This document shows positions 1-5,024 of a DNA stretch of 5,024 nucleotides, in pieces. The stretch covers positions 1 to 5,024 of the forward strand of contig JANOMT010000011.1 in assembly GCA_031420415.1 (NCBI GenBank). The letters run 5' to 3'. Origin of the DNA: JANYGA01 sp031420415. GTDB lineage: Bacteria > Vulcanimicrobiota > Vulcanimicrobiia > Vulcanimicrobiales > Vulcanimicrobiaceae. Both the position numbers and the translations under genes were made by a program. Position 1 is the stretch's first letter; each line of letters begins with the position of its first letter. A model generated the notes under the pieces. That model was not told where the DNA came from and did no database searches. It saw only the letters and a program-made list of their open reading frames with translations.

Positions 1-324
1 CATTCGTTGCTGGCCGTCGTCTTCGCGGGTCTCTTGCTCGGAACGTCGTGGGCTGCGGTCGTGCCGGTGGCGCTAGGGCTGCTCTTCGAGCACAGTTCGA
101 GCCGGACGCGCGGTGCTGCGATGGGAGCGTACACGCTCGCCTTCAGCGCCGGTGCGGCGACCGGTGCGACCGTTGCCACCCTTGCGACGCTCGCGGGCGG
201 CGGATATACGATCGCGATGACCTTGTGCGCCGTGGGGCCACTTGCGGTGTTGCCGTACGTTTTGCGGTCCCGGCGAAGCGCGCGGGTACTGCGAGGGCTT
301 CGCGAGGTCGCGACGCCCTCTTAA
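1..324 (+). CDS. MFS transporter, C-terminal fragment (5' end outside window)
   Basis: This is the 3' end of a gene that enters from the left edge; 107 residues precede the TAA at 322-324. The protein is a secondary transporter of the cytoplasmic membrane. A hydrophobic helix spans about residues 3-29 of the fragment. It is followed by a short loop, SSSRTRGAAMGAY (32-44), which resembles the inter-helix loop of the C-terminal half of drug/sugar-type major facilitator superfamily proteins. Small-residue-rich helices (AFSAGAATGATVATLATLAG, then TIAMTLCAVGPLAVLPYVL) follow, and the protein ends in a basic cytoplasmic tail (RSRRSARVLRGLR). This fits the last three or four of twelve MFS helices. 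The substrate cannot be inferred. The stop lies 32 bases before the next gene, and that gap holds a possible separate promoter, so co-transcription is uncertain. The MFS assignment is likely; any other polytopic carrier is less likely. Confidence 0.8.
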   Translation, partial: HSLLAVVFAGLLLGTSWAAVVPVALGLLFEHSSSRTRGAAMGAYTLAFSAGAATGATVATLATLAGGGYTIAMTLCAVGPLAVLPYVLRSRRSARVLRGLREVATPS

Positions 325-351
325 GCCGCGAGCGTGACGCGCCGATATAAG
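320..351 (+). promoter_or_regulatory. Putative promoter of the first GT-C gene (TTAAG-N16-CCGATATA)
   Basis: CTTAAG at 320-325 overlaps the MFS stop codon. After 16 bases comes CCGATATA at 342-349, giving a -10-like TATAAG at 346-351 that ends 5 bases before the ATG at 357. The same two blocks with exactly the same spacing occur before the next gene (1932-1963). The position so close to the start codon would give a leaderless or nearly leaderless mRNA, which agrees with the absence of a Shine-Dalgarno sequence. The 20-base spacer between TTAAG and TATAAG is long for a standard sigma-70 promoter, so the left block may be something else. This is an inference from pattern only. Confidence 0.35.
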
Positions 352-356
352 ACGTA

Positions 357-1901
357 ATGGGAGTCCGATCGATTAGCGGCGTGCCTCGCGACGGAGCGAT
401 TCGAGTTCGTAGCGAAGCTCTAGCGGTCTCGACGATCGTCTTGATCACGCTCGCCATCGTGCCGTCGTTCTACGGCTCGTACGCCTTTGACGATTCGTTT
501 ATTGGATACACAATCGCAAAAAATCTCGCGAGCGGGCAGGGGTTCTTCTTTAATCCGGGCGTCGGCGTGTTGACGACTTCGGCACCGCTCGCGCCTCTCG
601 TCTATTCCGTTTTGAGCTTTTTCTTAAAACGCGACATCGTCGATATCGCACAGGTCATCGCCCTTTGCGCTTATTTTGCGCTGGGCCCGTTATCGTACTT
701 CCTCTTCCGCAGCTTCAGTTCGAGACTCGGCTCGCTGCTGGCAGCGATTTCACTCATCGCATCACCGTTTGTCGTGATGCTGTGGTCGCACGAGTCCCTC
801 TTATGTTTGGTTGCAGCGATCGCCGCGGCCAATTGCATTATTCGCGGACGGATCGTTTCGGGCGCGTTTCTATTTGCGCTCGCGACGCTCTTACGCCAAG
901 AAGCGCTCATTTTTATGGTGCTTTCCGCGGTCGGATTATGGCGAATTCGCGGGATACGGCCGGCAATTACATTTACAAGTGTCGCAGTGGCGCCCTTTTT
1001 ATGCTGGAGCGCGTATGCGATCGTGACGTTCGGTACGGTTTTTTCGAGTACCATGGCTGTAAAAATCGCTATGGGAGAAAACGGCCACTTCGAGCCATTT
1101 CTACTCGGTCTAGCGAACTATATGTCGTATTGTTTCTGGCTCGAAGCTCCGACTTTTTGGGGGGCAATCATTATTTTTGGAATGCTCGCCCTTAGCCTCA
1201 TCGCCCGCTTACTTGAAAAGAAGCCGTTACCGCGCATCGCAAGTACGATCGTCATCGGATCGCTCATAACGTGTTCTATCTACGTCGCAGTTCGCAGCGC
1301 GTTTTTCGCTTGGTTTTGCATCCCCGTAGCGCTCGTCATCGCCGTTATCGTCGCATTGCCGTGGTCTACGCGAAACGGCACCGAGGCCTTCTCGGCGCGA
1401 ATAAAGTCGAATCTACAGATCGGTGTGAGCGTGAGTGTCATCGCGCTCCACTTCCTATTTCTCTTCCACTTGACATCGGGTAGTTTTGCGGATGAATCGC
1501 TCGTTGGCATTTTCCCCGGTGCACAATTTCGAGACAGCGGTTTTGTCGCACTCGGAAAATTCTTCGATCGTACGCTCGCGGCGAACGATTCCATCCTCTA
1601 TCCCGAGCCGGGCCAGCTTCGGTACTACAGCAATCGGACGCTCATCGATAGTCAGGGTCTCACGCATCCCGGGGTCGTCGGATACTATCGTACCGGACAT
1701 CCCGAATTAACGATTGAGCGATATCGCCCAACGGTCATCCTCGAAGATGCGCATATAAAATACGCGCACCCATCGTGGTTCGACCGTGCGTATGAGGATC
1801 GCGTCGGACCGCTTCGATTTGCGAATAAGACGACCCGTTCGGTTTTTCGGATATTTTTACTTAAGAATAATTCGGCGATTCCAAAAATTAAAAACGAATG
1901 A
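357..1901 (+). CDS. GT-C family glycosyltransferase-like membrane protein (DD loop-1 motif)
   Basis: This 514-residue polytopic membrane protein probably transfers a sugar from a polyprenyl-phosphate carrier on the outer face of the cytoplasmic membrane. TM1 lies at about residues 22-41. Immediately after it is FDDSF with Asp45-Asp46, the usual place of the GT-C catalytic acid, then AKNLASGQGF, NPG (66-68) and TSAPL (74-78). This matches the 'DDxxI...NLAxGxG...NPG...TSPL' pattern seen in AftB- and ArnT/PMT-like enzymes. Other family marks are Glu146 in WSHESLL, Arg180-Gln-Glu182 (LLRQE) and SSTMAVK (230-236). About ten more hydrophobic segments follow, the last near 355-372. A soluble extracytoplasmic domain (about 376-514) carries RYYSNRTLIDSQGL (422-435). 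An in-frame TAA at 348-350 makes ATG 357 the first possible start; no Shine-Dalgarno is visible. The acceptor and sugar are unknown. GT-C membership is fairly secure, activity is inferred. Confidence 0.82.
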   Translation: MGVRSISGVPRDGAIRVRSEALAVSTIVLITLAIVPSFYGSYAFDDSFIGYTIAKNLASGQGFFFNPGVGVLTTSAPLAPLVYSVLSFFLKRDIVDIAQVIALCAYFALGPLSYFLFRSFSSRLGSLLAAISLIASPFVVMLWSHESLLCLVAAIAAANCIIRGRIVSGAFLFALATLLRQEALIFMVLSAVGLWRIRGIRPAITFTSVAVAPFLCWSAYAIVTFGTVFSSTMAVKIAMGENGHFEPFLLGLANYMSYCFWLEAPTFWGAIIIFGMLALSLIARLLEKKPLPRIASTIVIGSLITCSIYVAVRSAFFAWFCIPVALVIAVIVALPWSTRNGTEAFSARIKSNLQIGVSVSVIALHFLFLFHLTSGSFADESLVGIFPGAQFRDSGFVALGKFFDRTLAANDSILYPEPGQLRYYSNRTLIDSQGLTHPGVVGYYRTGHPELTIERYRPTVILEDAHIKYAHPSWFDRAYEDRVGPLRFANKTTRSVFRIFLLKNNSAIPKIKNE

Positions 1902-1931
1902 TAAAAATGCAGCGTTTTCCCTCGAGCGTGG

Positions 1932-1963
1932 TTTAAGGAATCACCAAAATGGTCCGATATAGT
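1932..1963 (+). promoter_or_regulatory. Putative promoter of the second GT-C gene (TTAAG-N16-CCGATATA)
   Basis: TTTAAG at 1932-1937 is followed after 16 bases by CCGATATA at 1954-1961, with -10-like TATAGT at 1958-1963, four bases before the ATG at 1968. The blocks and their spacing match those at 320-351. A transcript starting six or seven bases after TATAGT would begin within or next to the start codon, so leaderless translation is possible. The element lies in an AT-rich 66-base intergenic gap with no convincing terminator; only a weak AAAACG/CGTTTT pair flanks the stop of the preceding gene. The promoter role is inferred. Confidence 0.35.
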
Positions 1964-1967
1964 AAAG

Positions 1968-3353
1968 ATGGGGGCGATTGCGATAATCGGGTGCATCATG
2001 TGGCTCTGGGAGCGTTTGGCGCTTCGATATAAGAGCCGCTTTTTTAAGGCCGCACGCGCATACGCCCCAAGAAAAGGTGCGATAACGGTAGCGCTCGCCG
2101 CGCTCCCGTTGTTGTTGCTCGCTCAGATCGTGTTGCTCCATCTACAAACGAAATACGATACGCCTCCAACGGGCACGTGGGCGACATCTCTGCCGATCGC
2201 AATTTTCGATGGTGATCACGGCAGCTCGGCGCACCACGGCTTGTTCTCGGTTTTGGGGTTTGCGATCGGCGCGTCTGAATCGGCGCTGCTGGGACTTATC
2301 ATTCTTGCGGTTAGTCGCGGCACGCGCTTATCGAAACCGGCGCTGATCCTTGCAGTCGCACTTTCTGCGATCATATCTTGTGTCGCGCCCGATTTATCGA
2401 CTTCCGATCCATACGAGTATGTGGCAACGGGAATCCTTGGTTTTGGGGCTTATGCGCCTCCGAATGGAGCACTGGCAGGCACGATCTACGGTCCGATCTC
2501 GAAGTTCATTCCACTCGGGGGCGTTATTTACGGGCCTCTTTGGGTGATCGTAGACGTCGTCCAGACGTGGTTCGGTTCATCCGTCGTAGAAAAAATCTAC
2601 GCTCTCCGTCTGTGGAACGTGGGCTTGATTCTCGGCCTCGTCCAAATCATGCGGGCGAGTCGCTTGACACCAGCCGTCATTCTTTCCGTCATTCTCAACC
2701 CCGCATTGTGGTTCTATTCAGTCGTCAATCCGCACGCCGATATCCAAGGCTTGGTCCTCCTCGCGACGGCTTTTTATTTCGCTAGGAACGTCAAGATCGT
2801 GCCCGCGATCCTTGCGCTGACTGCGGCCGGGCTTATCAAATTACCGTTCGTGATCATCGGCGGTGCTATCCTGATGCCGATCAAGAGTCCGCCGAAGCGC
2901 GTCGCCATGTGGGTTGTTGCAATTGGTGCCGTCGCCGCGATTTCGTTTGTGATTCCAGGGCACGCATACGCGGTCGATCTCGTAAAATTTGCTGCGTTTA
3001 AAACGCAGAGTCACGTGATGTCGAAGTGGGTATTCTTCGTACCGATCGTCGCGCTCGCGATGCTCGCACTCGTCCTATCCGGAAAGCGAGCTGGTGGAAT
3101 CTCGCTCTTCTTTAGCCAAGCCGGACCGATCGCTGCCCCTTGGTATCTCTATTGGGGTGCTGCTTACGCAATCGCTAGCGGCTTTGGTGAAGTCTACATG
3201 GTATCGCTGCCAATGCTCGCGACACTTAGCGACGATATGTTCGAATTGTTTTTCCTCGTGAAGGTCCTCATCGTCATGCTTGTCGCAGCTGTTTTCTTCG
3301 ATCAAATACCGCTTCGCTTCCGGGGTACGCCGGCGACGGCTATGCAAAAATGA
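1968..3353 (+). CDS. GT-C glycosyltransferase-like membrane protein (GT87/DUF2029 or MptA/B-like)
   Basis: This is a 461-residue protein with about eleven hydrophobic segments. It has a basic N-terminus (12-38), TM1 near 39-59, then an outer loop with FDGDHG (80-85). After two further helices comes APDLSTSDPYEYVATG (140-154), which resembles the 'SDxYxYxxxG' loop of polyprenol-phosphate-mannose-dependent mannosyltransferases (MptA/MptB, PimE/GT87, DUF2029). Further similarities are YGPLW (188-192), LNPALWFY (243-250), NPHAD (254-258), IKLPF (290-294) and PWYLYW (391-396). The expected role is addition of a lipid-linked hexose, perhaps mannose, to a glycolipid or glycan outside the membrane. 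A TAA at 1902-1904 closes the frame upstream and no earlier ATG, GTG or TTG exists, so 1968 is the most upstream start; ATG 1998 (Met11) would drop an odd hydrophobic lead of ten residues and is a real alternative. No Shine-Dalgarno fits either well. Family is likely; donor and acceptor are unknown. Confidence 0.78.
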   Translation: MGAIAIIGCIMWLWERLALRYKSRFFKAARAYAPRKGAITVALAALPLLLLAQIVLLHLQTKYDTPPTGTWATSLPIAIFDGDHGSSAHHGLFSVLGFAIGASESALLGLIILAVSRGTRLSKPALILAVALSAIISCVAPDLSTSDPYEYVATGILGFGAYAPPNGALAGTIYGPISKFIPLGGVIYGPLWVIVDVVQTWFGSSVVEKIYALRLWNVGLILGLVQIMRASRLTPAVILSVILNPALWFYSVVNPHADIQGLVLLATAFYFARNVKIVPAILALTAAGLIKLPFVIIGGAILMPIKSPPKRVAMWVVAIGAVAAISFVIPGHAYAVDLVKFAAFKTQSHVMSKWVFFVPIVALAMLALVLSGKRAGGISLFFSQAGPIAAPWYLYWGAAYAIASGFGEVYMVSLPMLATLSDDMFELFFLVKVLIVMLVAAVFFDQIPLRFRGTPATAMQK

Positions 3354-3375
3354 TCGTAGGGGCCCAATTTTCGTT

Positions 3376-3406
3376 TTGTAGCTGTGTAGGCAAATTTCCG
3401 TAGTCA
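3376..3406 (+). promoter_or_regulatory. Possible degenerate promoter-like element before the third membrane gene
   Basis: TTGTAG at 3376-3381 is followed after 16 bases by CCG at 3398-3400 and TAGTCA at 3401-3406. CCG lies 14 bases before the TTG start, exactly as in the element at 1932-1963. Only the left block, the CCG and the spacing are similar; the TATA core is not conserved. The rest of the 58-base gap (3354-3411) holds GGGCCC at 3360-3365 and T-rich runs but no convincing hairpin terminator. This is a weak call. Confidence 0.15.
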
Positions 3407-3411
3407 CAATC

Positions 3412-4866
3412 TTGGGTAAACCGCGCTATGGCATCAATTTACTTTTGGTGCCGGTCTATTGCGTGATCACGATCGTTCTTCTCGGCCATAGTGGATATAA
3501 CGCCGACAGCGGTGTCTATTTCAAATCCGGTCTTCCGTTGCTCGGAGGACATGGGCCGAGTCGATACCTCGGAAACGACACGCTGACTCCCGGCCTTCCT
3601 TGGATATCGCAAGAGTGGCTTATCGGAATCCTCGTCGCCTACACCGGCATCGATACGCCGAACTTCACTTTCGTTAAATTATTGTTCGCGCTCGCGGCAT
3701 GCGGTGCGCTCGGCATATACGCTTGCGATCTGGAGCGTCGCGGTGTCGGTCGATCCCTTATCGTCCTATCAGTCGTTCTACTTGCAAGTGCGATGCCGAT
3801 CGGGCTGCGCGCATATGTTCTGAGCTATCCGATTGCCATTGCGGTCGCGATGCTTCTGAAGCGGCACGATAATTACCGATGGTTCGTGCTTCCATTGGCC
3901 TTCGTTTGGGTCAACGTGCATGGAAGCTTTCTCATGGCGCCCGTCCTTTGCGCACTCGCCGTCTTCGAATCTTGGTTTTCCGGAAAGACACGCAACCGCC
4001 GTGACCTTTCGCTGATCTTTCTCGCCGTCGCTGGAATCGTGCTCTTCCTCAACCCCTTCGGTTGGCGATTAGACGAATATGCGCTTCGTAGTCTCGTGCC
4101 GACGTTACTCCGCGTTCAGTACATCGACGAGTGGTATCCTATCGATCTCCTACGCGAATACCCACATGGCGTTGACGGCGTTCTAATTTTTATTGTCCTG
4201 GCAATCTTCGCGGCTCGAGATTTCAAAATGTCGATGATTGGTGGATGGTTGCTCTTCGCGCTTACGCTCGCTTTAGCGCTCCACTCGGTCCGCCATACGC
4301 CGTATTTTTATCTGCTCGGCACACCGGTCATTCTCAAAATCGTGTCTACCCGGTGGCGTCAATCGAAACTGGGGGCCGCAGTTGACGGCTGGCTGAAACC
4401 GTCGATCGCGCTTTCGGTAAGTTTGACCGCCACGATTTCCCTGACGCTCCTTGCGAGTGGGATCATATCGACGCGTGCGAACAGCGCCGAGCACGATCGG
4501 CTTATCGTAGAAGCGCAACCGATCATCGCAAAGCTTCCGGACATAACATCTCAGCGGCACGTCCGACTCGTGTGCACGGAACTTCGTCAGTGTGCGCAAG
4601 CCATGTGGTTACGGGGCGGCATTCCACACATGCTCGATAGTCGCTCGGATCCGTTTCCGCCACAGGAATGGGACGACTTCATGGACTTGCGCTCGGGCAA
4701 GCGCGGATGGGAAGATATCCTCAGAAAGTGGAATTTGACGGACGTTTTATGTACGGATGAAGTACCACTCTGCGCGAATATGCGAAAGCTTAAAACCTAT
4801 CACGTTCTCACGTCTTCGCCGGACGGTCGCGTCGTGATGTTCGAGCGCGAATCTCCATCGATTTAA
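3412..4866 (+). CDS. Uncharacterised GT-C-like polytopic membrane protein (WxNxHG / NPxGW / LDxR family)
   Basis: This 484-residue protein belongs to a family I know only from hypothetical proteins in many bacterial phyla. The membrane part (about 8-352) has TM1 at 8-24 followed by an outer loop with Asp32 (NADSG), where GT-C enzymes carry their catalytic acid. It then shows PWISQEW (63-69), WVNVHGS (166-172), NPFGW (214-218), IDEWYP (238-243) and HSVRHTPYF (291-299). The family's usual Arg-Pro pair appears as LRAY (132-135). The outer C-terminal domain (about 353-484) has RGGIPHMLDSRSDPF (401-415), matching the family's 'GGY...DGRxD' region, and ends in a VVMFER strand. It contains four cysteines (388, 394, 447, 454). 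TTG 3412 is the only usual start after the in-frame TAG at 3379-3381 that keeps the basic N-terminus before TM1; TTG 3445 or GTG 3448 would cut into TM1. Glycosyl transfer is suspected from fold and context only. Confidence 0.8.
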   Translation: MGKPRYGINLLLVPVYCVITIVLLGHSGYNADSGVYFKSGLPLLGGHGPSRYLGNDTLTPGLPWISQEWLIGILVAYTGIDTPNFTFVKLLFALAACGALGIYACDLERRGVGRSLIVLSVVLLASAMPIGLRAYVLSYPIAIAVAMLLKRHDNYRWFVLPLAFVWVNVHGSFLMAPVLCALAVFESWFSGKTRNRRDLSLIFLAVAGIVLFLNPFGWRLDEYALRSLVPTLLRVQYIDEWYPIDLLREYPHGVDGVLIFIVLAIFAARDFKMSMIGGWLLFALTLALALHSVRHTPYFYLLGTPVILKIVSTRWRQSKLGAAVDGWLKPSIALSVSLTATISLTLLASGIISTRANSAEHDRLIVEAQPIIAKLPDITSQRHVRLVCTELRQCAQAMWLRGGIPHMLDSRSDPFPPQEWDDFMDLRSGKRGWEDILRKWNLTDVLCTDEVPLCANMRKLKTYHVLTSSPDGRVVMFERESPSI

Positions 4867-4879
4867 AGCGACGACGCCC

Positions 4880-5024
4880 TTACATCTTGTAGCTGTGCAG
4901 CCCCGAAACCCAAATATTGACGCCCAGATAACAGAAGATGATCGTCACGAATCCCAGCACCGACATCCACGCCGAGCGGACGCCGCGCCAAGAATTACGC
5001 GTGTGAAGGTGCATGTACATCGCG
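4880..5024 (-). CDS. ccsA: CcsA/ResC-type cytochrome c biogenesis protein, C-terminal fragment
   Basis: The minus strand encodes the last 47 residues of a gene entering from the right edge, ending at the TAA complementary to 4880-4882. The fragment reads YMHLHTRN, SWRGVRSAW, a hydrophobic helix (MSVLGFVTIIFCYLGVNIWV), then SGLHSYKM. The 'WRGxRxAW', 'GVN' and terminal 'SGLHSY' pattern is characteristic of the heme-handling membrane protein CcsA (also called CcsB or ResC) of the system II cytochrome c maturation pathway. That protein works with Ccs1/ResB to deliver heme to apocytochromes outside the membrane. Only the last helix and tail are visible, so the WWD domain and heme-ligand histidines cannot be checked. 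It is convergent with the preceding gene; the 13-base gap (4867-4879) leaves no room for a hairpin terminator. Assignment rests on the tail signature and is strong for so short a piece. Confidence 0.88.
   Translation of the reverse strand, partial: AMYMHLHTRNSWRGVRSAWMSVLGFVTIIFCYLGVNIWVSGLHSYKM

Noticed and set aside
143..457. Minus-strand frame across the MFS end and the start of the first GT-C gene
   Set aside because: Very Arg/Ser/Thr-rich translation typical of the antisense of GC-rich coding DNA, with no recognisable motif.
816..823. GCGATCGC (HIP1) as evidence for a cyanobacterium
   Set aside because: Only one full octamer occurs in 5 kb, and nothing else in the window points to cyanobacteria.
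665..1195. A 176-codon plus-strand frame inside the first GT-C gene
   Set aside because: Its composition is rich in Arg and Cys with no domain pattern, and the overlapping frame encodes a convincing membrane protein. It is a shadow frame.
1889..1919. AAAACG...CGTTTT inverted repeat around the stop of the first GT-C gene as a terminator
   Set aside because: The stem is only six pairs, AT-rich, with a 16-base loop and no following T run.
2025..2032. Third GATATAAG inside the second GT-C gene as an internal promoter
   Set aside because: It lacks the TTAAG block at the right spacing and no start codon with a plausible gene follows it.
2378..2785. A 135-codon plus-strand frame inside the second GT-C gene
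   Set aside because: It is Arg-rich, low in hydrophobic segments and wholly within the coding region of a recognisable membrane protein.
3357..3400. GGGCCC and T-rich runs after the second GT-C gene as a terminator or riboswitch
   Set aside because: GGGCCC has no loop and the T-rich parts are not preceded by a stable hairpin; the gap is too short for a known riboswitch.
3075..3407. Minus-strand open frame whose start reads CLHSYK, resembling the CcsA tail GLHSYK
   Set aside because: It lies antisense to the second GT-C gene, has no membrane helix or family pattern, and the likeness rests on an 11-base match (TTGTAGCTGTG at 3376-3386 and 4887-4897). Chance is the simplest explanation.

Overview
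The window is a moderately GC-rich bacterial chromosome segment, GC in the mid-50s percent by eye. It is dense with membrane-protein genes. Four genes lie on the plus strand and a fifth, cut by the right edge, lies on the minus strand. I see no phage, transposon, CRISPR, rRNA or tRNA feature. The sequence does not fix the organism. GC content, frequent CGATCG palindromes, weak Shine-Dalgarno sequences and a TTG start would fit an environmental lineage such as Candidatus Eremiobacterota (WPS-2), but that is a guess.

Layout. Bases 1-324 hold the C-terminal end of a major facilitator superfamily (MFS) transporter. Bases 357-1901, 1968-3353 and 3412-4866 hold three large polytopic membrane proteins with GT-C-type glycosyltransferase architecture. 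They are co-oriented, with gaps of 66 and 58 bases. The first carries the Asp-Asp loop-1 motif and the NPG...TSAPL-type sequence of lipid-linked-sugar GT-C enzymes. The second looks like the GT87/DUF2029 and MptA/MptB mannosyltransferase-like group. The third belongs to a widespread but uncharacterised membrane family recognised by WxNxHG, NPxGW and a C-terminal LDxR motif. Bases 4880-5024 (minus strand) hold the last 47 residues of a CcsA/ResC-type cytochrome c assembly protein, convergent with the third gene and separated from it by 13 bases.

How they may work together. GT-C enzymes use polyprenyl-phosphate sugars and transfer them on the outer face of the cytoplasmic membrane. Three in a row suggests a small locus that decorates a surface glycan, glycolipid or glycoprotein. 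No cytoplasmic glycosyltransferase, flippase or nucleotide-sugar gene is visible, so the acceptor cannot be named. The MFS gene and ccsA look like unrelated neighbours.

Regulation. The first two GT-C genes share a bipartite element, TTAAG-N16-CCGATATA, ending 6-7 bases before the ATG. This may be a promoter giving leaderless or nearly leaderless transcripts. A degenerate version at the same spacing precedes the third gene. If real, the three genes may be separately transcribed rather than forming a classical operon.
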